Source: Desulfobulbus sp. (GTDB lineage: Bacteria; Desulfobacterota; Desulfobulbia; Desulfobulbales; Desulfobulbaceae). From it: a DNA stretch of 5,333 nt. Below are positions 1-5,333 of this stretch, in pieces. The stretch covers positions 1 through 5,333 of the forward strand of contig JAUVLX010000260.1 of assembly GCA_030600525.1 (NCBI GenBank), given 5' to 3'. The notes under the pieces are model-generated. The model was not told the origin of the DNA. It saw only the letters and a list, made by a program, of their open reading frames with translations, and did not search any database. How positions within the stretch are numbered: position 1 is the first letter of the stretch; the number at the start of each line of letters is the position of its first letter. The position numbers and the translations under genes are program-made.

Positions 1-18
1 TGAAATAAACCCGTAACT

Positions 19-25
19 GAAAAGG
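19..25 (+). promoter_or_regulatory. Weak ribosome binding site for the OmpA-domain gene
   Basis: The purine run GAAAAGG ends only three bases before the ATG at 29. This is shorter than the usual spacing, so it is a suboptimal Shine-Dalgarno. No better candidate lies in the 28 bases available upstream. The promoter must be outside the window or shared with an upstream gene. Confidence 0.45.
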
Positions 26-28
26 CCT

Positions 29-3000
29 ATGAAAACACGTACGATTATCCTGACAGTAGTTGGTATTGTTGTTTACGTCATGGTCGCCAAATACCACGGC
101 GAGCTGAAAAGAAACAACCCCTTATCAAGCGAACATGTAGCACCCCAGGTGGAGCATGCGCAGCTCGCGGAACAACATCAAACTGATGCAGTTCTTGCAT
201 CGGATCAACATTCGGAAGAGCATGCTCCAGCTCACCCTGTTGCTCAAGAAGAGCCGGCCGTTGATGATCAGAAAGCTCAACCAGTTGCAGCAGAAGAAGT
301 ACAAGAAACTGCTCCAGAAACAGTAGCCACAGAACCTGAAAAAGAACCGGCTGATATGGCTGTGGTAGCTAGTCAAGAAAAACTCAGTGATGAACTTGTT
401 CAAAAAGAAAAACAAATCCTGAGTTTGCTCGAAGCACAGGAAGCCGTGGCCAATAAATATCGTGAGCTGCTCAGGCACACCGAACAAGCCAATGCTGCCA
501 TCATCGCGTTGCGCAAAGGCAAGCAATCACTCATTGCTGAACTTGCGAAGAATAAAGCCACTGCTCAGGATCTGGTTATCGCTCAACTGGCCTTACAGGA
601 AAACGAAAATGCCGTTGGTGTAGCCAATGATCGAATAGTTGCCCTTTCCGACAAGAACAATGATCTTACAAAAAGATATGAAGCATCCAATGCTGCTATT
701 CAGCAACTCAAGGCAGCATTGGTTGACGCAGAACTCACAAACACTATATCTGACAAAATTGTCCTTGATAATGAAGCACAGCTTGCCCTGCTTCAGGACC
801 AGATTCAGGCACAGACCGTTGAAATAGGTCGGCTCAAAGCAAAATTCACAGATGCCACCTCCCAACTTGCTGTTACCCGCAACAATCTGAAAAAAGCAGA
901 TCTTAAGGCCGAAGCGATGTTTCGCTTTGGACAGGAAAAAGAAAAATCTCTGCTCCCTTTTGAGGAACAGGTAACAAGCCTGCAAATCTTCATTGACGAA
1001 AAAGAAGTCGCCCTTGCAGCAGCACTCAACGAAGGGGAATCTCTGCAACAGGCTCTGAACAGCAAAGCCCAGGAGCTGGATGCACTTTTACTGGTAAACG
1101 GTGAGCAAACTGCTGAAATTTTATCCCTGCAGGAAAAGGCTGCTGGTTTAGAGTCTGATCTTTCTATTAGGAATGAAGAGTTTACAGCATCCATCGAACT
1201 GCTAGAACAGACTGAAGCCAAACGCCAGGAAGGCACCGCAGAAATAGCTGTACTCTATGAGGCAAACAACGCAACTCAAGAGGAATTAGAACAGGCAGCA
1301 CAAACCTACAAAGAAGCGCAAAATACGATTGTCGAACTTGAATCAGCCATTGTTCTTGCCGAGACTTCCTTAACTGAGAACCAAGAGCAATTAAACGGTG
1401 TCAACGAAACCGTTACAACGCTTCAGGAACAACTTGCAACACAAACTACCGCATCTGAGGGACTTGAAACCCAGCTCCAAGAAATGTCCACTAATTTCAC
1501 AGCCCTCAAAGAAGAGAACCTTACTCTTGCCGGTCAAGTAGACAACATGCTTGCAGACCAGCAGGCTGTAGACGGATTGAAGCTGCAATTAGAAAAGGCT
1601 ACAGTCGCTATTGCTGCACTGGAAACAGAAAAAGAAACCTTCGCAGCAACTCTGGCTCAAGTCGAAGAATTGCTGTTACAAAACCAGACACTGCAGACGA
1701 CTTTGGAAGAAAAGGATACTGCCATAGCCGATGCAACCGCTCAAATTGAAACACTGTCCCTACTTCAAGTTCAACTCCTAGAGCTTGAAAATGCAACGGC
1801 ACTCCATGCAGAAGCCATTGCAGCTAAAGATACTGCTCTCGCAGAATCCACTACCCAGGTAGAAACGCTTACCGCATTCAAAGCCCAATTCGAAGAAAGC
1901 CAGGCAAAAAACAGTGAACTCGCAGCTTCTTTAGAACAGCAGACAGCGCAACTGGCAACGGTAAACCAGGAGCTGACAACTGCCCAAGAACAAGCGACAG
2001 GTGTAGCTGAAGAACTTGCCGCAGCGAAAGCACAGCAGGCTTATTTGACAGAAGAGTTGGCAGCAGCCCAAGAACAAGCGACAGGGGCAACTGACGAACT
2101 TACTACAGTTAAAGAGCAGCAGGCTTCCTTGATAGAAGAACTTACAGCTGCCCAAGCTAAAGTTGAAGAGATTGAGACTCTTACAAGTGCAGTACAAGAA
2201 AAAAGTGATGCTTTAACTGCCGCACAAAAGCAGGTAACAGCGTTACAGGAAAAAGCCGCGAAAGTAGATCAACTTGACGAACAAGTTGCTGGTCTTACCA
2301 CTCAGATGCAAGAAGCAGAGGCAGGTAAAGCTGCTGCAGAAGAAAAGGCAACAACCCTAGAAGGCCAGGTGCAACAGGTTTCCACCTCTCTTTCTGCGAG
2401 TGATAACAAGTTTGCAGCGCTTGATACTAAACTGCAATCTTCCCTTGCACAAATTGCCACACTGACAACCACTCTCGGTGAAAAAAGTGCTGCAACAGAA
2501 CAATTAACTCAAGACCAGGCTACCAGCCAAGAAGCAATTGCTTCTCTTGAAAAACAACTCACTGATCTCAACCAGCAACTCGAAGCAGGCAAAGGTAAAA
2601 GCGAAGAACTCGTAGCTGCAGAAAAAGCTCTTGCTGACCTTGAAGATACCAACAACAATCTGCAACAGCAACTTGCAGCCAGCAGTGAAGCAACCGCTCA
2701 ACTGCAAGCGCAAACCGAAGCATTGCAAAAAGAACTCGACACCCTCAATAATGAGCGTAATCAACTCACTCTACAGAGTACAGATACCGATAAAGACGGT
2801 GTTATGGATGCGACTGATAAATGTCCCGAGACACCTGCGGGTGTCAAAGTTGACGAGACTGGGTGTGAGCCTGACAGCGACAAAGACGGACTTGTTGACA
2901 GCGCAGACCTCTGTAACGATTCAGCAGAGGGAAGCGTTGTTAATGAACTTGGATGTGAAGAAACAAAAAATATTATCCTCAGTGGAGTTACCTTTAAAAC

Positions 3001-3307
3001 CGGAACTGCGGACCTGACCCCGGCATCTAAGGAAAATCTGGACTTGGTTGCAGCAGCTCTGCTTAAATCCCCTGCAATAAAGCTTGAAGTCGCAGGTTAC
3101 ACCGATTCTGTTGGTAATGAGCAGAGAAATCTGCAGGTTTCAAACCTACGCGCCCAGTCAGTAGTCGACTACTTTGTTGAAAAAGGAATTGATGCTGAGC
3201 GACTTATCGCAAAAGGCTACGGTTTGGCTGACCCCATCGCGGACAATGCCACTGCGGAAGGACGTGCAAAAAACAGAAGGGTTGAATTACACCAGATAGC
3301 AGAGTAA
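29..3307 (+). CDS. Membrane-anchored giant coiled-coil protein with TSP3 repeats and C-terminal OmpA-like peptidoglycan-binding domain
   Basis: Seen: a short basic N-terminus (MKTR), then a hydrophobic segment at about residues 5-20 with no clear signal-peptidase site, so probably an uncleaved anchor. Residues 33-110 are a Pro/Ala/Glu/His-rich linker. About 112-916 is heptad-like Ala/Glu/Gln/Leu sequence with a single proline (P310), i.e. a long coiled coil. Two 30-residue TSP3 repeats start at D919 and D949 (DxDxDGxxD cores; Cys 932/946 and 962/976). An OmpA-like domain occupies about 981-1092 with GYTDSVG, NLRAQSV, GYGLADPIADN and NRRVEL. D1026 and R1041 match the Asp/Arg pair that binds diaminopimelate in OmpA proteins. 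Inferred: the protein is held in the inner membrane, with its C-terminus gripping peptidoglycan; a scaffold or tether role is likely but unproven. The start at 29 has a close AAAGG (21-25) and gives the membrane segment; the next in-frame ATG (codon 18) would cut into it. The frame ends at TAA just before a terminator. Unrelated OmpA-domain proteins are usually far shorter. Confidence 0.93.
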   Translation: MKTRTIILTVVGIVVYVMVAKYHGELKRNNPLSSEHVAPQVEHAQLAEQHQTDAVLASDQHSEEHAPAHPVAQEEPAVDDQKAQPVAAEEVQETAPETVATEPEKEPADMAVVASQEKLSDELVQKEKQILSLLEAQEAVANKYRELLRHTEQANAAIIALRKGKQSLIAELAKNKATAQDLVIAQLALQENENAVGVANDRIVALSDKNNDLTKRYEASNAAIQQLKAALVDAELTNTISDKIVLDNEAQLALLQDQIQAQTVEIGRLKAKFTDATSQLAVTRNNLKKADLKAEAMFRFGQEKEKSLLPFEEQVTSLQIFIDEKEVALAAALNEGESLQQALNSKAQELDALLLVNGEQTAEILSLQEKAAGLESDLSIRNEEFTASIELLEQTEAKRQEGTAEIAVLYEANNATQEELEQAAQTYKEAQNTIVELESAIVLAETSLTENQEQLNGVNETVTTLQEQLATQTTASEGLETQLQEMSTNFTALKEENLTLAGQVDNMLADQQAVDGLKLQLEKATVAIAALETEKETFAATLAQVEELLLQNQTLQTTLEEKDTAIADATAQIETLSLLQVQLLELENATALHAEAIAAKDTALAESTTQVETLTAFKAQFEESQAKNSELAASLEQQTAQLATVNQELTTAQEQATGVAEELAAAKAQQAYLTEELAAAQEQATGATDELTTVKEQQASLIEELTAAQAKVEEIETLTSAVQEKSDALTAAQKQVTALQEKAAKVDQLDEQVAGLTTQMQEAEAGKAAAEEKATTLEGQVQQVSTSLSASDNKFAALDTKLQSSLAQIATLTTTLGEKSAATEQLTQDQATSQEAIASLEKQLTDLNQQLEAGKGKSEELVAAEKALADLEDTNNNLQQQLAASSEATAQLQAQTEALQKELDTLNNERNQLTLQSTDTDKDGVMDATDKCPETPAGVKVDETGCEPDSDKDGLVDSADLCNDSAEGSVVNELGCEETKNIILSGVTFKTGTADLTPASKENLDLVAAALLKSPAIKLEVAGYTDSVGNEQRNLQVSNLRAQSVVDYFVEKGIDAERLIAKGYGLADPIADNATAEGRAKNRRVELHQIAE
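1712..1897 (+). repeat. Diverged 114-bp (38-residue) repeat inside the coiled coil
   Basis: The protein block starting at K562 (KDTAIADATAQIETL) recurs at K600 (KDTALAESTTQVETL), an offset of 38 residues or 114 bp (gat codons at 1715 and 1829). The DNA has diverged, so this is an older duplication than the 84-bp repeat. Thirty-eight is not a multiple of seven, so one junction probably has a stutter in the heptad register. Coordinates of the outer edges are approximate. Confidence 0.55.
1970..2137 (+). repeat. 84-bp tandem duplication (28-residue, four-heptad) inside the coiled coil
   Basis: Two adjacent 84-bp units, 1970-2053 and 2054-2137, encode parallel 28-residue blocks beginning ELTTAQEQATG and ELAAAQEQATG and both containing an ELxxxKxQQAxLxEEL pattern. 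A third, decayed unit begins at 2138 (ELTAAQAKVEE). A 20-base stretch is identical in both units (1982-2001 and 2066-2085, offset exactly 84). Twenty-eight residues is four heptads, so gain or loss of a unit preserves the coiled-coil register. This indicates growth of the rod by in-frame tandem duplication. Confidence 0.85.
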
Positions 3308-3332
3308 CTGCCTTACCTGTCTTCAACTTGTT

Positions 3333-3370
3333 AAAGCCCGTTGCAGTTCGCTGCAACGGGCTTTTTTATT
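3333..3370 (+). terminator. Strong intrinsic (rho-independent) terminator after the OmpA-domain gene
   Basis: A perfect 14-bp stem pairs 3333-3346 (AAAGCCCGTTGCAG) with 3351-3364, closed by a four-base TTCG loop at 3347-3350. The stem is GC-rich and is followed by six T (3362-3367), then ATT. It begins 25 bases after the TAA of the OmpA-domain gene. The outer three A:T pairs use the A run on the left and the T run on the right, so the hairpin could also work on the opposite strand, though no minus-strand gene ends here. Confidence 0.93.
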
Positions 3371-3371
3371 A

Positions 3372-3398
3372 TTGGTTTCCTATGGCAATGGAAGCCAA
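3372..3398 (+). other. Second hairpin in the intergenic region
   Basis: TTGGTTTCC (3372-3380) can pair with GGAAGCCAA (3390-3398) across a nine-base loop, giving nine pairs with one G:T wobble. No T run follows, so it is not a terminator by itself. It lies right behind the strong terminator and 134 bases before the next start codon. It could be a 3'-end structure, part of the leader of the next gene, or chance. The rest of 3399-3532 shows an eight-T run (3473-3480) but no convincing promoter boxes. Confidence 0.35.
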
Positions 3399-3532
3399 CC
3401 AGCCAATCTAAATACTGGCCCTGCCCATAGACTAATCTGTAATTAAGTGGTAAATAGGCGTCCAGGAAATCATTTTTTTTCACCTTGTAAACCGTACCCC
3501 TGAGGGAGTACTTACCCGTTGTCGAGTATAAA

Positions 3533-4852
3533 ATGGAACGACTACTTTTAATTGCCTTTGCTGCCTCACTTGGTACTGCCTTTTATTACTGGTTTGCCCG
3601 GGCAGTACAGAAACAGTACATGCAAGAGTTTATTCAGGCCAACCACTGGCTGATGCACCCAAATGCAATCTGTTACTGGCGGACAGCGATTGCGTTTATC
3701 GCGTATGTTCTTTATTTCTTTGTAGATTTTCAAGCTATTGCGATAATCATTTTTACCTTTGCCGCCATACTCGACGGCGTCGACGGGACAGTGGCAAGAG
3801 TTTGCAACCTTTCGACCAAATGGGGAGAATGGCTTGACCCCTTGTGTGACAAATTGACCTACCTGCCGCCGTTGCTTGGCTTTGCCTATGCTGGTATTCT
3901 TTCCATCAACCTGGTCTGGGCACTGGTAGTCATTGAACTCTTTGGACAATTTTTCGCAAGACATATTCTTTCGTACATGAAGTGTTCGGTGGCAGCAAAT
4001 AATTTTGGTAAAATCAAGGCGATCATCTGCTTTACCTTGATGATTTTTTGTTCTTTACTTGAAAAAAGCTCCGGCTTATTTGTCATCAATATTGCTGATG
4101 AGGTACTGATTGCCTGCATTATCCTTGCTTCTGCCTCGGTGGTCTTTAAATTTATCCCCAACCGTTTATATGCCGATATACTTTCCACCCTTAACTTTTT
4201 TTGTGGTGTCACCAGCCTTGTCCTAACCCATAACAAAATGTTTGCCTGGGCTATTTTTGTAATAATTCTAGGCCAGCTTTTTGATCTTTTTGATGGACGA
4301 ATGGCTGAAAAACATGGTGGAACCAAATACGGACCGTACTTGGATGATACAGCTGATTTTGTAAGCTTTGGTCTTGCACCGGCCTATGTCATTGTTCAAT
4401 CAGGGGGGAGCCTGGCGTGGCTTTTTGCCATCCTGTTTTTTACCGGGGTTGCCTACCGGCTGGTACGCTTTGTTACTGTTGACAAAAAACGGACAGATAT
4501 TCCTGAAGGTGTTTTCAATGGACTACCCAGTCCTGCAGGTGCATTAATAGTCCTTGGTGCTGCCTTGGTTGCAAAACCTCTTTTTCTGTGGATAATAACT
4601 ACCTGTACAGTCGGCTTGATGATAAGCCACATCCGTTTTGCCCACTTTGCTCGAGTCATCCTCAAACATATCCCCAAACCATTATTCTTTCTTACCAGCG
4701 CAACAATTATCGTTATCATCGCGTATGTACTTAAAACAAAGAATGTAGAGATGTTTGGGTATTTTATTCTTTTTTCAGTATTGCTCTACATTGTAGCTGG
4801 AAGAAAATGGGCCCGTAATCCTGCCCAAAAAAACACCGCTTCCACACCTTAA
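3533..4852 (+). CDS. Tandem CDP-alcohol phosphatidyltransferase: PgsA-like domain fused to PssA-like domain
   Basis: This is a polytopic membrane protein of 439 residues; single CDP-alcohol phosphatidyltransferases are usually about 180-260. These enzymes exchange CMP on a CDP-lipid for an alcohol headgroup, using metal held by four Asp. Domain 1 (about 35-200) has a complete motif: D81, D84, G85, A88, R89, G98, D102, D106. It also has a GKIKA segment (159-163) like the GKxKT of phosphatidylglycerophosphate synthase. Domain 2 (about 207-435) has D251, D254, G255, A258, G267, D271, D275, but Glu259 replaces the usual Arg and one residue is missing before G267. Its DFVSFGLAP, RLVRF (309-313), FNGLPSPAGA (328-337), LMISHIRF (362-369) and two last membrane segments are typical of phosphatidylserine synthase. 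The ATG at 3533 is the first start after an in-frame stop at 3488; its Shine-Dalgarno (GTCGAG, 3521-3526) is weak, and ATG 3620 is a less likely alternative that would remove the first membrane helix. The actual headgroups are not determined by sequence. Confidence 0.9.
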   Translation: MERLLLIAFAASLGTAFYYWFARAVQKQYMQEFIQANHWLMHPNAICYWRTAIAFIAYVLYFFVDFQAIAIIIFTFAAILDGVDGTVARVCNLSTKWGEWLDPLCDKLTYLPPLLGFAYAGILSINLVWALVVIELFGQFFARHILSYMKCSVAANNFGKIKAIICFTLMIFCSLLEKSSGLFVINIADEVLIACIILASASVVFKFIPNRLYADILSTLNFFCGVTSLVLTHNKMFAWAIFVIILGQLFDLFDGRMAEKHGGTKYGPYLDDTADFVSFGLAPAYVIVQSGGSLAWLFAILFFTGVAYRLVRFVTVDKKRTDIPEGVFNGLPSPAGALIVLGAALVAKPLFLWIITTCTVGLMISHIRFAHFARVILKHIPKPLFFLTSATIIVIIAYVLKTKNVEMFGYFILFSVLLYIVAGRKWARNPAQKNTASTP

Positions 4853-4964
4853 TCCAGTTTGAGTCGTCCATTACAGGTGGCATAATAACAATCTTTTTTT
4901 TAGCGACTAAGAAAAATTCATATATTTTTCTGATCGGAGTCCTTGCTTGCCAAGTTTGTTTTCA
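4853..4964. other. AT-rich non-coding stretch after the fusion gene
   Basis: No gene is seen in any frame. The stretch contains an eight-T run (4894-4901) and an AT-only hairpin, AGAAAAAT (4910-4917) with ATTTTTCT (4924-4931), around a six-base loop. The T run could end transcription of the fusion gene, but no GC-rich stem precedes it, so no terminator is called. If the minus-strand regulator remnant once continued, its missing 3' part would have extended through here, and nothing recognisable is left. Confidence 0.5.
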
Positions 4965-5240
4965 CTAACTTCGAATTCTTGCCACCCCAAAAAAAAGCAT
5001 ATTGGGTTGCAAATCATAATTTCTAAATTCGACCATATGACTGCCACTATATTTTGTAAGCCATATTAATTCATAGTAATCATGTCTATCCAGAACCTTT
5101 AACTGCGAACCAACCTGGGCAATGACATCTTCCACCCTACAGTAATGAGCCTGTTGATTTACTGTCTTTTCGCCCAATCTCTCGGAGTCTAGCCCAACCT
5201 TTTGCGAAAGAATCTCAATCTCCTCTCTAATGAAGGTTTT
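4965..5240 (-). pseudogene. Truncated remnant of an AraC-family transcription regulator (N-terminal cupin domain only)
   Basis: The minus-strand frame is open from 5240 (after TGA at 5243-5241) to TAG at 4967-4965. It has no ATG at its head; TTG at 5177 gives a 70-residue reading. Seen: RVEDVIAQVGSQL, then DRHDYYELIWLTKYSGSH and VEFRNYDLQPNMLFF. This matches from memory the AraC-type ligand-binding cupin pattern (PHRHDxYEx(I)xWxTxGSGxHxIDFxxYxLxPNxxFFxSPGQ). The match stops at the eight-A run 4989-4996; past it none of the three minus frames gives the expected SPGQxH continuation, and the frame ends after GVARIRS. A complete regulator has about 280-300 residues with two helix-turn-helix motifs at its end; the intact gene on the other strand leaves no room for them. 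Asp in place of Pro before RHD and Tyr in place of Gly in the TxGSG turn suggest decay. It could be a short expressed protein, but the lack of a good start and of the DNA-binding half argues against it. Confidence 0.6.
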
Positions 5241-5333
5241 TCACCTTACGGCTATTTCTAGACTACGGAACTTCAGGCAGATAGATAGCAAGAGTCTCTT
5301 GTAGTGCCATAAAATATATTTAATAGTTGACAG
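5241..5333. other. Non-coding end of the window with small palindromes
   Basis: No gene is supported. There is a perfect 13-base inverted repeat, CAAGAGTCTCTTG (5289-5301, six-base arms around one T), which has the size of a small operator but no partner gene in view. A five-pair hairpin AAGGT/ACCTT (5233-5237 with 5243-5247) lies just before it. A perfect TTGACA hexamer (5327-5332, plus strand) ends the window; it could be the -35 box of a gene to the right, but the -10 region is not visible. Confidence 0.35.

Noticed and set aside
593..1236. Minus-strand open frames of 143-151 codons opposite the coiled-coil gene
   Set aside because: They lie wholly inside a convincing plus-strand gene, have Cys/Phe/Ser-rich composition expected from reading Gln/Glu/Lys/Ala codons backwards, and show no recognisable domain.
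2631..3017. Plus-strand 128-codon frame overlapping the end of the coiled coil and TSP3 region
   Set aside because: The overlapping frame carries clear TSP3 and OmpA motifs; this alternate frame has no recognisable features.
3502..3508. GAGGGAG as Shine-Dalgarno for the phosphatidyltransferase gene
   Set aside because: It is 24 bases from the ATG, too far, and no in-frame ATG, GTG or TTG lies between it and 3533.
3527..3532. TATAAA directly before the ATG at 3533 as a -10 box
   Set aside because: It touches the start codon, which would make a leaderless message, and the only TTG-type hexamer upstream (TTGTAA at 3485) is 36 bases away, too far for a sigma-70 promoter.
3566..4326. Minus-strand open frames opposite the phosphatidyltransferase gene
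   Set aside because: Shadows of a strongly supported membrane-enzyme gene; no start signals or family motifs seen.
4866..4901. Possible terminator after the phosphatidyltransferase gene ending in the eight-T run
   Set aside because: The only stem before the T run (CCATT with GGTGG) has five pairs including two G:T and sits well away from the T run; too weak to call.
5263..5310. Minus-strand ATG frame of 15 codons (MALQETLAIYLPEVP) as the head of the regulator remnant
   Set aside because: It stops before the remnant frame, is in a different position from any expected AraC start, and is too short to assign to a family.

Overview
This window comes from a Gram-negative bacterium of moderate GC content. 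The clearest sign is a protein ending in an OmpA-type peptidoglycan-binding domain preceded by OmpA-type thrombospondin-3 repeats. The style of both main genes would fit a Desulfobacterota (delta-proteobacterial) genome, but that is a guess from family knowledge and cannot be proved from 5.3 kb.

Layout. (1) 29-3307 (+) is a 1092-residue envelope protein: an N-terminal membrane anchor, a Pro/Ala/Glu-rich linker, about 800 residues of nearly proline-free coiled coil, two calcium-type TSP3 repeats holding the protein's only four cysteines, and a C-terminal OmpA-like domain with its peptidoglycan-binding Asp and Arg in place. A strong intrinsic terminator (3333-3370) follows and closes the transcript. 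(2) 3308-3532 is an intergenic region containing that terminator and a second, weaker hairpin. (3) 3533-4852 (+) is a 439-residue polytopic membrane protein made of two different CDP-alcohol phosphatidyltransferase modules fused head to tail. The first is PgsA-like with a perfect catalytic motif. The second is PssA-like (phosphatidylserine synthase type), with an altered catalytic motif but with the downstream PssA signatures retained. (4) 4853-5333 has no intact gene. It carries, on the minus strand, a truncated remnant of the sugar-binding (cupin) half of an AraC-family regulator, breaking off at an 8-base homopolymer, plus AT-rich sequence and small palindromes.

The two intact genes are on the same strand but are separated by a terminator, so they are probably independent transcription units. 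Both act in the cell envelope: one as a probable link between inner membrane and peptidoglycan, the other in phospholipid headgroup synthesis. Nothing else in the window ties them into one pathway. The most unusual item is the natural PgsA-like/PssA-like fusion, especially because its second active site departs from consensus. No CRISPR array, tRNA, rRNA or intact mobile element was seen.
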